Positions 52,629-63,100 of a stretch of 64,000 nt of DNA are shown here, piece by piece (the stretch's first letter is position 1; the number at the start of each line of letters is the position of its first letter). A program made the translations under genes and the position numbers. The notes beneath the pieces are model-generated. The model did no database searches and was not told where the DNA came from. It worked only from the letters and a program-made list of their open reading frames with translations. Source of the stretch: Clostridiales bacterium (GTDB lineage: Bacteria; Bacillota; Clostridia; Christensenellales; UBA1242); contig SVIQ01000002.1 of the NCBI GenBank assembly GCA_015069415.1, forward strand, positions 62,001 through 126,000. Reading direction: 5' to 3'.

Positions 52629-53231
52629 ATGGCAAAAAATATTGGTAACAAATCAATATTAGTCACTTCAGCAATATGTTTATTGCTGTTGCTTTTGGTG
52701 CCGTTTATAACTGTAACGAATTCTTGGTTTACGTTTACTGGGGACAGACTTCAATTGTCTACTGTTAAAATTGGAGCGTTTAATATTAAGGTTTATGTAG
52801 ATAATTACGACGTTTCAAACGGTGGAGATTTTGATCTGGAGTCATCGTTAATAGTGATTCCAGATGAGGAGATTCCTTTAGAATTAAAAGTAAATAATAA
52901 AGATGTATCAGATGTTGCTAATGGCGGAGAAAATACAATTTATTATCGTTTTAAATTCGAAATGTTAGACAATTTGACAAACACTTCAATACCTGTAACG
53001 ATTTCGGGAAATGAAAATGTCGTCAAGAATGATTTAGATGGTTACTATTATTATCAGAATGCTGGAGTAAATGTTGGACTTCCTTACAATCAAGACGTTA
53101 TATTATTTGATCATTTTAAATTAGATTATGCTGACGCATTTGATGGGGATACTCCAAAATATAATGGAACAAACGTGAAATTTAAATTAGTGTTACAAAC
53201 AAGTACAGATATTAATTTTATTAATGAATAA
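52629..53231 (+). CDS. Small TasA-like exported protein
   Basis: 200 residues. The signal helix ILVTSAICLLLLLLVPFITV is followed by TNSWFTFTGD, resembling the AWFT-type cleavage region of SipW-dependent proteins. A single beta domain follows (LSTVKIGAFNIKVYVDNYDV near residues 43-62; VKFKLVLQTSTDI at the end). The size fits a repeating fibre subunit. 15 bp downstream of its neighbour; Shine-Dalgarno GGAGAAAGG. Confidence 0.68.
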   Translation: MAKNIGNKSILVTSAICLLLLLLVPFITVTNSWFTFTGDRLQLSTVKIGAFNIKVYVDNYDVSNGGDFDLESSLIVIPDEEIPLELKVNNKDVSDVANGGENTIYYRFKFEMLDNLTNTSIPVTISGNENVVKNDLDGYYYYQNAGVNVGLPYNQDVILFDHFKLDYADAFDGDTPKYNGTNVKFKLVLQTSTDINFINE

Positions 53232-53246
53232 CAAAGGAGGGTTATT

Positions 53247-53999
53247 GTGAGAAAGAGATACAATTCGGCTACGACCGATGATGTGTACATAAAAGCAACA
53301 AAAGCAACTTCGCCTCAAAGTAAAGCTCGCAAGAGCCCGAAAATTGAGGTTATTTCTAGAAGAAAGAAAACAGATTTATCAAAAACAGCTGATTCTAAGA
53401 CTAAGCAAAGCAAAACTGCTAAAACAAAAGAATTAAAAGAACTAGAACGTTTAAATGAGGAAAATATTGCAAAATATTCTGCTCGTTCAAAAAGAAATAG
53501 TGTAATTATTGGTATTTTACTAATTCTAATAGGACTGTGTATTGCTTATAATATTGTTTACTTTACAGTTATTTTAAAGAAAAGCAATTGTTTTATAGAG
53601 ACGGTGCCTTCAACAAAAGAAAATGTCACATTTTACATTGGTGGTAAAAAACTAGATGCGTGGAGAACGCCTGCGAGCTTTAAGAGTGGAACGATTTATA
53701 CGTTTAATGCAGATATAAAAATCAATGCTGATGGTGAATACATAGTAAAATATAATGTAGATTTGTATTCAGGTAAAACTAAAATAAAAGATTTCTATGT
53801 GCATGAGCCAAACATTGATGTTTTCAGTTTAAATAAAAACCTTACTTCGACGAAACAATATGTTTCAAGAACCGCTGTAAACGGTGGCGAAGTTTTAAGA
53901 ATGTGTAACGGAATTAGAATCGACAGAGATTTTAGTAAAAAGCTGAGTCCTAACACATTTAAAATGAAAATAACAATTGAGCTTGAAAAGGTTAATTAA
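53247..53999 (+). CDS. Membrane-anchored protein with basic cytoplasmic tail
   Basis: 250 residues from a GTG with AAGGAGGG. Residues 1-85 are very basic and Ser/Thr/Lys-rich (KTADSKTKQSKTAKTKELKE), predicted cytoplasmic. One helix follows (VIIGILLILIGLCIAYNIVY, about 88-110), then an extracytoplasmic beta domain (VTFYIGGKKLDAWRTPASFK). Unlike its neighbours it has no cleavable signal, so it could be the permanent membrane anchor or base of the assembly (inference). Last gene of the operon. Confidence 0.66.
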   Translation: MRKRYNSATTDDVYIKATKATSPQSKARKSPKIEVISRRKKTDLSKTADSKTKQSKTAKTKELKELERLNEENIAKYSARSKRNSVIIGILLILIGLCIAYNIVYFTVILKKSNCFIETVPSTKENVTFYIGGKKLDAWRTPASFKSGTIYTFNADIKINADGEYIVKYNVDLYSGKTKIKDFYVHEPNIDVFSLNKNLTSTKQYVSRTAVNGGEVLRMCNGIRIDRDFSKKLSPNTFKMKITIELEKVN

Positions 54000-54001
54000 T
54001 T

Positions 54002-54037
54002 ATATGGGGATTTGTTCCTCATATTTTTATTGATTTT
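54002..54037 (+). terminator. Terminator of the SipW operon
   Basis: ATATGGGGA with TCCTCATAT (one G-U pair) and a T-rich tail. Confidence 0.65.
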
Positions 54038-54058
54038 TTTAGTCTGTTGTGTTAAAAT
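54030..54058 (+). promoter_or_regulatory. Promoter of the sufC-sufB-like operon
   Basis: TTGATT (54030-54035), 17 bp, TAAAAT (54053-54058) with extended TGT; Shine-Dalgarno GGAGG follows. Confidence 0.65.
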
Positions 54059-54073
54059 ATTTACGGAGGATAA

Positions 54074-54781
54074 ATGATAGAGTTAAAAAATGTATCATAT
54101 ATTGTAGAAGATCATGGCGAAAAGAAAGCCATTTTAGATAATATTTCATGTGTTTTTGATGATGCTTGTTTGACTGCTGTTACTGGTGAAAATGGTAGCG
54201 GTAAGTCTACTCTCATGAAAATTGTAGTTGGAATTTTAAAACCAACAGAAGGGAAAGTTTTCATGGATGGTAAAGATATTACAAATTTAACCATTGACGA
54301 GAGAGCAAGAAAGGGAATTAACTACGCATTTCAGCAACCCGTTTTGTTTAACGGTCTTACAGTTAAAGATTTAATTGATCTTGCAACTAAAAAAGAAAAT
54401 TCTGTAGGAGTTGCATGCAATTATCTTTCTAAGGTTGGAATTTGTGCAAAAGTTTACATTAACAGACCGTTTGATAAAACTTTGTCTGGTGGAGAACAAA
54501 AAAGAATAGAAATTGCTCTTGCTCTTGCTAAAAAAGGTAAAGTATACATTTTTGATGAGCCAGAAGCTGGAATTGATTTGTGGAGTTTTGAAAAATTAAA
54601 TAACATTTTTGACAAAGAAAAATGCAATATTGTGGTAAGTCATCAAGAAAAATTGTTGAAAACGGCTGATAAAATTTTAGTTTTAAATCATGGCAAGATT
54701 GAAAAGTTTGGCTCTGCTAAGCAAGTTTTAAAGAATCTTGGGAAAAAGTGTTCAATGATGGAGGGTGGCGATGTTAGATAA
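54074..54781 (+). CDS. SufC-type ATPase of a minimal Fe-S assembly system
   Basis: 235 residues, soluble ABC ATPase. Walker A is VTGENGSGKST and the Q-loop is YAFQQPVLFNG, the SufC-like FQ.P form. The signature is TLSGGEQKRIEIALAL, Walker B is VYIFDEPEAGIDLW with the Suf-type EPEAGID, and the switch His is in VVSHQEKL. It overlaps the SufB-like gene by 11 bp. No sufS, sufU, sufD or sufE is present. This two-gene CB arrangement matches the reported SMS (SUF-like minimal) systems. SMS versus a separated SUF operon is inference from context. Confidence 0.85.
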   Translation: MIELKNVSYIVEDHGEKKAILDNISCVFDDACLTAVTGENGSGKSTLMKIVVGILKPTEGKVFMDGKDITNLTIDERARKGINYAFQQPVLFNGLTVKDLIDLATKKENSVGVACNYLSKVGICAKVYINRPFDKTLSGGEQKRIEIALALAKKGKVYIFDEPEAGIDLWSFEKLNNIFDKEKCNIVVSHQEKLLKTADKILVLNHGKIEKFGSAKQVLKNLGKKCSMMEGGDVR

Positions 54782-55679
54782 AATTTCTAAAAATTTGATT
54801 GAAAAAGTTGCTGGTCTTCATGAATTACCAAATGGTGCTCTTTCATTTCGAAAAAATGGTAAGGGGGAATTGATTAGATCAACTCCGAGCATTGTAATAG
54901 AAAAGAAAGAAGATTTATCTGGTATTAACATTTTTGTAAAATCAACTTGCCAAAATGAAGCATGTCATATTCCGGTGGTTGTGAGTGAAAGTGGATTATT
55001 TGATGTTGTTTATAACGATTTCTACATTGAAGAAAATGCTCACGTGGTGATCGTTGCTGGTTGTGGTGTTCATTCGGATACTGAGTCGGGACATAATGGT
55101 ATTCATACATTGCATGTTGGGAAAAATGCACACGTAGAGTACATTGAAAATCATTTAGCAACGGGTAAGGGTAAAAAACAAATTAATCCTGTGACAAATA
55201 TAATTTTAGAAGAAGGTTCTCATGTTGTGATGAAAACAACACAGCTGGGTGGAGTGAGTTTTTCAAACCGAATCACTAATGCAAAATTGAAAAAATCTTC
55301 AATTCTTGAAGTTGAAGAAAAAATATTAACAGATAGATTTGATGTTGCAAAGACAAATTTTAAAGTAGATTTGATTGGAGAAAACTCTAAATGTAAAGTT
55401 GTTTCTAAAAGTGTTGCAAGGGATGAGAGCGAACAGATTTTTAAATCCAATATTGTTGGTAAAAATATGTGTTTTGGTCATGTTGAGTGTGATGGAATTC
55501 TACTTGACAGAGCGAGTATTGAATCTTGTCCAAAAGTAAGTGCAAAACATAATCTTGCAAGTTTATCTCATGAGGCTGCAATTGGAAAAATTGCAAATGA
55601 TCAAATTGTAAAATTAATGACTCTTGGGCTTACAGAGAAAGAGGCGGAAGAAAAAATTATTGAAGGATTTTTAAAATAA
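54771..55679 (+). CDS. SufB/SufD-family scaffold (SmsB-like)
   Basis: 302 residues from ATG 54771, 6 nt after GGAGG. This is shorter than SufB (about 460). The beta-helix core is visible (AHVVIVAGCGVH, ENAHVVIV, VHSDTESGHNGIHTLHVG, HVEYIENH, ILEEGSHVVMKTTQLGG). The C-terminal SufB hallmark is CDGILLDRASIESCPKVSAK, followed by LSHEAAIGKIANDQI and LMTLGLTEKEAEEKIIEGFL. The short N-terminus fits SmsB rather than full SufB. It should carry Fe-S assembly together with the ATPase upstream. Confidence 0.85.
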   Translation: MLDKISKNLIEKVAGLHELPNGALSFRKNGKGELIRSTPSIVIEKKEDLSGINIFVKSTCQNEACHIPVVVSESGLFDVVYNDFYIEENAHVVIVAGCGVHSDTESGHNGIHTLHVGKNAHVEYIENHLATGKGKKQINPVTNIILEEGSHVVMKTTQLGGVSFSNRITNAKLKKSSILEVEEKILTDRFDVAKTNFKVDLIGENSKCKVVSKSVARDESEQIFKSNIVGKNMCFGHVECDGILLDRASIESCPKVSAKHNLASLSHEAAIGKIANDQIVKLMTLGLTEKEAEEKIIEGFLK

Positions 55680-55689
55680 TTAAATAAAA

Positions 55690-55723
55690 TAATAAAAAAT
55701 ATCGCAAAAATGCGATATTTTTT
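55690..55723 (+). terminator. Terminator after the Fe-S operon
   Basis: ATATCGCA (55699-55706) with TGCGATAT (55711-55718) and a T-run. Confidence 0.88.
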
Positions 55724-55765
55724 GTGTTTTTAATAAAAAAAATAATAAATTTTTAATATTTTTTG

Positions 55766-56068
55766 TTAAAGTGAATTATTTGTGTCTACATATTCATTAG
55801 TAGAAATTTCATAATTTTTTAAATTTAAATATTTAATTCTTGTGGCTTCGCCTCCGTGAATATGTTTAATTTTAAAATTTTCTTCAAGTAAATTTCTTAC
55901 TTCTAAGAAAAGAGAATAATTTAAATATTTTAATTTTTTAGCTAGCAATGAGTGAACAGTGCTTTTAGGAATATTAAATTCTTTTGCTGTTGCTCTAATT
56001 GTTGTTTTGTTTTTCAAAATATAATTTGCAAGTTCTATAGTGATATTGTCTAAGTTGAAATAATTCAT
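55766..56068 (-). CDS. spoIIID: Sporulation transcription factor SpoIIID
   Basis: 100 residues (Bacillus protein about 93). The helix-turn-helix TIRATAKEFNIPKSTVHSLL lies near residues 23-42, and LKYLNYSLFLEVRNLLEENF follows. The diagnostic HIHGGEATRIKYL occurs near residue 70, matching the SpoIIID RHLRGGEATKxKY motif. In sporulators it regulates mother-cell genes with sigma-E. The tail of about 20 residues after it is longer than usual. Shine-Dalgarno AAGGAG. Together with SpoIIE it points to an endospore-forming lineage. Confidence 0.9.
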   Translation of the reverse strand: MNYFNLDNITIELANYILKNKTTIRATAKEFNIPKSTVHSLLAKKLKYLNYSLFLEVRNLLEENFKIKHIHGGEATRIKYLNLKNYEISTNEYVDTNNSL

Positions 56069-56128
56069 AATCTCTCCTTAGCAATATCTTATTTTTGCAT
56101 GTTTTAAAATATGACAAATTTAGACATG

Positions 56129-56860
56129 TTATTTTTTGTTTTTGAAATTTTCGACAAGGTTTAAAAGATTGTAACTTTCAGGCGATAATATTGCGTGTTC
56201 AATTCTTTTTTTAGAATCTGGAATTTCTTTTTCGAGTCTTGCTACTAATTCCTTAATTTCTTTTCGTTTGCTGTCTTGGTCTGCCGGACACTTGCTTTTT
56301 AATATTGGCATGTTTTTACTTGCATTAATAATTTTGTGTTCGTGAGTTAAATATAATGGCCTAATTAATGTAATATCTGCTTTAGACATATAAGAAATTG
56401 GTAACATTGTACTTAGTCTTCCTTCGTAAAACAATGACATAAAGAAGGTTGTAATCACGTCTTGCATGTGATGAGCAAGTGCTAGTTTGTTGCAATTTAA
56501 TTTTTGACAAACTGAATTTAATGCACCTCTTCTCATTTTTGCGCATAATGAACAAGGATTTTTTTCTTTTCTTAAATCAAAAACAACATTGAAAATATCT
56601 GTTTTTTCAATATATAATTCTACATCTAATTCTTTACAAAAATTTTTAAGTCCTTCGTAATTTTCGTTTCCTGAATAAATATCAATATTTACAGCAACTA
56701 TTTCAAACTTGTAAAGATTAAATTTTTGAAAATCTTTAAGTGCTTTTAGTAGGACAAGACTGTCTTTTCCTCCAGAAACTCCGACGGCTATCCTGTCTCC
56801 GTCTTGAATTAAATTATATTTTTCAATGGCTTTTCTCATTGTGCTTAAAACTTTTTGCAT
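56129..56860 (-). CDS. TtcA/TtuA-family tRNA thiolation enzyme
   Basis: 243 residues. The PP-loop VGVSGGKDSLVLLKAL is at residues 27-42. CSLCAKMRRGALN near residue 105 gives the CxxC that holds a [4Fe-4S] cluster in TtcA-type enzymes, with a third Cys in SKCPAD (about 197). LALAHHMQDVITTFFMSL is the family HH motif. TtcA makes 2-thiocytidine-32, but the family includes other tRNA thiolases. It probably needs the Fe-S scaffold encoded nearby. Shine-Dalgarno GGAG. Confidence 0.85.
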   Translation of the reverse strand: MQKVLSTMRKAIEKYNLIQDGDRIAVGVSGGKDSLVLLKALKDFQKFNLYKFEIVAVNIDIYSGNENYEGLKNFCKELDVELYIEKTDIFNVVFDLRKEKNPCSLCAKMRRGALNSVCQKLNCNKLALAHHMQDVITTFFMSLFYEGRLSTMLPISYMSKADITLIRPLYLTHEHKIINASKNMPILKSKCPADQDSKRKEIKELVARLEKEIPDSKKRIEHAILSPESYNLLNLVENFKNKK

Positions 56861-57061
56861 AATAAATTCTCCATAAAATTTTTTTATTAATTAAAATTAT
56901 AGCGAAAATAATTAATTTTTCAATATATTTTTACAATATTTTTAAAATTTTTTTAAAATTAATTTATTTTTTTGTTTAAAAAGAATGAAAATTAAAATAT
57001 TTAATTAAAAATTTTTCAAACATTTAATGTAAATAATATTTATTATTTATCGGCTTTTTAT
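56861..57061. other. AT-rich divergent intergenic region
   Basis: About 200 bp of near-pure A/T between the TtcA-like gene and the second giant lipoprotein. No gene or RNA recognised. Confidence 0.55.
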
Positions 57062-57091
57062 TTGACAAATTTCGCGCGTTTTTGTTATAAT
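57062..57091 (+). promoter_or_regulatory. Promoter of the second giant lipoprotein, with palindrome at the start site
   Basis: TTGACA (57062-57067), 18 bp, TATAAT (57086-57091) with extended TGT. An 18-bp perfect palindrome made only of A and T (57090-57107) overlaps the -10 end and the predicted transcription start. Confidence 0.72.
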
Positions 57092-57140
57092 TTATTTATA
57101 AATAAATATTGAAAAATTACGCAAAGTAAAGAGAGGGGTT

Positions 57141-60100
57141 ATGAAAAAGAAAATTACAAGTTTGTTAACATTTGTGCTTGTGGCATTGTCATGCTTATGT
57201 TTTTCTGCGTGTGGCAATAAGTACAAAAAAATGGAATACAAAATCATGTATGCTTTTAGTGCTGATGCTGAAGAATGGTTTGAGGTTGGAAAAGATAATT
57301 CTTTAGTTCTTAACTATAACGGTAAGGATGATTCTTTGGTTGTTGATGAGAATGGTGGAGAAATTTTCTTTAAAGTTCAAATTAAGGGAGTAAAGAAAAA
57401 ACATCTTGGAGAAATTCGTATTAGTGCAACTGCGAGTATGGGGCTTGGATTCTCTGGAGCGACAATTAAAAATAATGGAGTTTTCTCTGTAAAGGTTGAG
57501 GATCCTGAATCTGTAGTTTCTTCTACTCTTAGATTTTACGAAACTAAATCTAACAAGGCAAGAAATGTAAACTTGGAAGTTTACCCTAGTGTTGAAACTT
57601 TAACTGCGGATTTAACTGTTGTTAAAGGATTTGATAAAAATATATCTCTCGATTTAAGTACATTAAACAATATTGCTTTTTATCCTGCGGGAACAAATCA
57701 AAAAGAATTAGTTTATTCGGTTGACAGTTTAGGAAAGTTTGTTGGTGGAAATTATGATGAAAATAAAGGCATTAGTTCGGCGAGCTTGCAAAATTTGATT
57801 TTGATTGATGATTCTAATCTTTCATTAAATAATTACGTTCCTACTTCAGATTCATATGTTGCAAAGGTTATTGCAGAATCGAAATTTGACACTAGCATAA
57901 AAACTGAATTCTATGTTTATTTGGTTGATGACTTTATTGATGATGACTTTGATGTTGATGGCGGATTTGAAAATGATAATAGAGTAGATTTGAAATATAA
58001 TGAAACTAATGTTTTAATTGATAATTCAATTGATAATTCAATTGATTTGTATACTGGCGGAAAATATGCATCAACGGTTGTGACTTTAAACAAACCTACA
58101 ACTATTTATTCACCTACAACTATTTATTCAAATGGTTTAGTTTTACATAATGGCGTAACTGCAAAATACAATTGGAACGTTTATGTAGATGGTGATAAAT
58201 ATATATTTGACAATTCTACACAACGTGGACTTTTAATTACAAAAGAAGGCGAGGATTCATTTAGAATTACTTGCGTTGAATCAGGTAAAACACCTTCTAC
58301 AATTAAATTCGTTTATGCTATTGATGATTTGAACTATGAATCAACAAGTGCAAAAGAAATAACAGTAAACAAAAGATCTTTGCCTTCAACGTTAAGAATA
58401 AATGGTGAAAATGTTGAAACTTCGGCAACAGGAATTGTTTATAGTACTGGCTCAACGTCTTACAGTGGATTAAAATTAAAACTTGATTTAAGTCCTATTT
58501 ACAAGAATAAAGATGGAGAAACTGTTGGAAATTATAATGTCGTTATTGATTCAACAGATGATTTAAAGTTGAGCTATACAAATGTTGGTGAATGGGTTAA
58601 TGCAAACGGTCAGGTAATAAGCACTGGAAAATCAATTTACTTGAATTTGGAAAGTAAAAATTCAGAAACTTTTAATCTTAAATATGTAATATCTCCTTCT
58701 GAATTTAATGGTAAAAAAGTTGATGTTGAATATGGAACAGTAGTATATACTCTTATAAAGAAGATTACAGCTGATTCATTTGCTGTTACTGACGGGGATA
58801 AGAATACTCTTGTTGATAATAAAACTTTATACGTAGCAAAAGGTAAAACAACTAATTTTACTTTAGATGTATATCACACTGGAGAACTTTCTCGTGATAC
58901 TATTAAAGTTTCTAGCAATAATGCAAATGTGAAATTTAGTAATGGTTTAACGGCAATTACTTTAGATAAGTGGAAAGATAGTGAGGTTACACCAATTGAA
59001 GGAGGATCTCGTTTCACAATTCCTGTAACTGCAGAAAATTTGTCAGACGAGGCTGTAATTACAGTTGAAGCGGGTGTTGGTGTTAATGTAAAAACACAAT
59101 TTAATGTAAAAGTGGTTGATGCTACTAACGACGAATTACCTGCTGTAGGATTGGATGCTTTTACAAATGTTAAAGATTTAACAAATAATATTCAAGATAA
59201 AAAAACAGAAGGTGCTAAATATTTAGCTGTAAAATACAGTCAAACGGCGTCTGGTCGTTTTGGTGTAAATTTAGATTCGGCAACTAATATTATTAAATCT
59301 GTAACTTTGGGAAGTTCAGATCTTTACAAAGAACAAATTTCAGCAAATCAAGTTTCTTTAAAGACTGATTTAACTGGAAGTGATACAGTTGTTTTGACTG
59401 TTTACTATTACTACTTCAATTCAACTAACAATGTAGTTGAAGTTAAATCTCAAACACAAGAAATTCAGCTCGCTATTTACAGTTCAGTGGATGCTATAAG
59501 TTTAAGTACAAACAAACAAAATTTGACTTATGTGAATTCAAAGTTTACAGAACTTTCAACTGCTGTAATAACATTTGATGCTGTGGGTGATGGAAACAAA
59601 ACTCCAACTAGTGAAATTGCTTTTGAAGATACGTCTAAATTTTCTACAAGCTTAACTTTAAAGGTTGATTGTGGCAAAATAAACAAAGTTTCTGATTTAA
59701 CAATTTCAAAAGGAACATTTGATGCTGTTCTTGCGGGTGAAATAAAAGATGGAAACACTTTCACTATTAAAGTAATTGGTTCTATGTTTGGAGAAGAAGT
59801 TGCTTCTGGACAAATTAATTTAAATTATGTTAACTATATCAAAATGAGTAACATCGTTCTCGATGGGGTTCTTGATAGATATGATGACGATGAAAAGATT
59901 TCTGGAGTTGAGAAAAATGTAGAAGATGGTTTTGATATTCAAGTTTTCTCTTATGATATTTCTTTAATGGATATCTTGACTGGAAATAAAACTTCGGATT
60001 CTTACATTATCGGTGTAACAACTGAATACGAAACAGAAAATTTACTAAAAGCTAATGAAGACTTAAAGTTTGAAATTTACTCAGTTGTAGATTCTAATGG

Positions 60101-63100
60101 AGAAGAATCTCTTGGTGGAATAATTACAAAAGATGTAGAATTTAATGATGGTAAAATTAAAATAAACGTAACTTCATCAACAGAGGGTGGACGATTTGTT
60201 TTAAAACTTTCTGCTTTAGATTCTTTTGATGATGAAAAAAATAAATTTACTAAAGTTAGATACATTGTTGTAAATATTAGTGACGGTGAAAAATTGCCTT
60301 TCTTCGTTCATGATAAGGATGAATTTAATGCAATTTCTGGGGCGCTCGACAAAAAGTTTAAAATTGTAAATGACATTGATTTAGTGGGATTTAGTACAAT
60401 TAGTGGAGAATTTACTGGAGAGTTAACTGCTGGAAATAATTATTTAGTTAAAGTTGAATTTACTGGGTCTGCATCACGAAATGTTGGCAGTGTGCAAGAT
60501 GCTTATGTTGGATTGTTTGAAGAAAATGCTGGCGTAATTTCTGGATTTACTATTTCTGCTAAGTTTGCTTTGTCCAATTCAACAGATTCAACATCGTCAT
60601 ACAATTCAATTTATGCAGGCGCTGTTGCAGGTAAAAACTCTGGAACTATTAAAGATGTAACAGTACGAGTTGAAGTTGATTCAGACGCAGATAAAATTAT
60701 TAAATTAGAAAATTCAAAAACTCTTTACTTTGGAGGAGTGGCTGGAGAGAACTTGGGTCATATAATTTCATCTAGAAACGAAAGCCTTGTAATATTTAGT
60801 GAGGCGTTAACTCTAAATTCAAGTGCAGAGAGTGCAAAAATAGGTTTAGTAACTGGTAAAAATTCAAATTTAATTGAAGGAAATTACTTAGGTATTGAAA
60901 CATTTAATAAAGCAAGTTTCATTTCAAATGTAGTTGCAAACTTAAATGTTGTAAATGCGCATTCTAATGCTACTATCAATTTTGGTGGTGTGGCTGGTGA
61001 AAACACTGGTGCAATCAGAAATATGATTCTTGGTGGTAGTATCTCGGTTGCAAATGTGACAAATGCTTCTGCGGGTGGAAACATTGCCGGAATTGTTGGA
61101 GAAAACTCTGGAACAGTTCAAACAAGTGCTGTGTTTACGCTTAATATTACTTCTTCTTGTAGTGGTGTCAACGCATACGCGTCTGGTTTGGTTGGTACTT
61201 CTAAAAATGGAACATTAACAGATTTAAGAGTGATTGCAACAAAAGGAAGCTCTAACTTTACTGGAAAAATTAGCGGAACAAATGTTGCCGGTGCAGTTGC
61301 AAATTCTGATAACGACACAATATCACAAATTTCAATTCAATCGTTCATTAATGAAGATTTACTAGATGGAACAAATGTTTATGGATTAGTAAATGGAACA
61401 ACCTCAACTATTTCCAATTCATTCATTGTTGGAAATTTAAAAGGAAGTTCAATTGTTTTAACTACAAATTCAACAAATGAAGAAACTACTTATTTCATCG
61501 GATCAGTGAATGGATCAATCAATCATGATTATAAAAATTATACATATGCAATCTTAAAAGATGATGAGTCATTTAAGTTTGTAGTAGATGGAGAAGAAAA
61601 AGAGAATTCAGACCTAACTGGAGACAATTGGGATGATAAAGTTAAAGGAATTTCTGCAAAATTTTCATCTTCAATTTCAGATCCGTGGAGATTAACTGAA
61701 GGTTATAATACCTTATTAGGAAACTCAACATATTATTTCCCATATCTAGTAACTGGAAATGAACAACCTCAAATGATAATTCAACCTACATCAATTGAAT
61801 TAGATTTGGTTACTGGTGAAACTTATATATATGTACTTAATAATGATGAAACAGTTGAAATCGAAATTTCTGAAAATGAAACGGTTCCAGTAACAGACAT
61901 TGCGGTAGTAAATTATCAAACAAAAGGCAACAACTCTCATAAGATTGTTAAGGAAGACGGTGAGGATGGTCTTGTAACTCTTAGAGTTATTCCAGAAGAA
62001 GCTCAAAGTAGTGTGGATTACGAAATCGTTTCTGGGGACAACGCTTACATTTACAATGGAAAGATTACATTTACAAAAGCTAGTGAAAGTCCATTGATTG
62101 TTAAAGTTTACTCATTGTTTAACAGAGATTGTTTCGAATATGTAGCATTCTACTCTGTTCCTGGTGCAAATGAATTCTACATGAACAAGTCTGAAGTGAC
62201 TACATATGTTGGAAACTCTAGCCCAATTGATTTATATGCAGTAGTTGAAAATAGTGGCGAAACAATTTACGACATAAAAGATGTTGAAAATAAACTTGAA
62301 TTAAGAGTAACAAAAGTTGAATCTGATGAAAAGATTTATAATAGAATTGGTCAAGAGTTTATTAATTCTGAAGATGCTAACGACAAGTTAAAATTGACTA
62401 TTAATGATAGTAGATACAACAAAATTTCTGTAACTGCTGGAGAAGAAAAAGGAAGTTACGAATTAACAATTAAATTGATTTACAAAATTACGATTTCTGG
62501 AACTCCTTTTGAAACGGTAGTGGGAGAAACAACAGTTGTTGTGAATGTTACTGAAATAGCAACAGATCTCTCAATCCTTAATGCTTCTAGCGTTGGAGGA
62601 GAAATTGACACAAATATTGCATTTGTTGTTGATTTAAAAACTAACTTTGTAAGTGATGATCAAAATCATGACGAACTTAGCACTCAATATTATTATATTG
62701 AAGGAAATGCTGTTGTTCCTAAATATGATGAAGGTGTAAATAAAGACACAATCAAATTGTTCTTCGAAAAAGGGGAAAATGTTGAAAGTTGGAACTATCT
62801 TGTAAATTGGGCTTCTAAATTTGGCAAAGAAATTTACCAATTGTTTGACTATTCATTCGTTAGTGTAAAAACAGCTGATGGATATCGTTACAATGTTGAA
62901 ATGTCTTTAAAAGATGAATATTTAACATATAAAGATAATGATAATAATACTTTAGTTAAATTCATCGAAGAAGAAATTAGTTTCAACCTTAAAGTTGAAG
63001 CTTACTCAAATGCATTTAAGAGTTCTAAGCTTGGAATAAAACTTACTCCTAGCACAATCAACTCTGTGCGTATGGAAAACTATGCTGTAGATTTCAGCAA

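Noticed and set aside
59528-62840. Several minus-strand frames opposite the second giant gene
   Set aside because: The plus strand is open from 57141 to the edge and carries promoter, Shine-Dalgarno and lipobox; the others are shadows.
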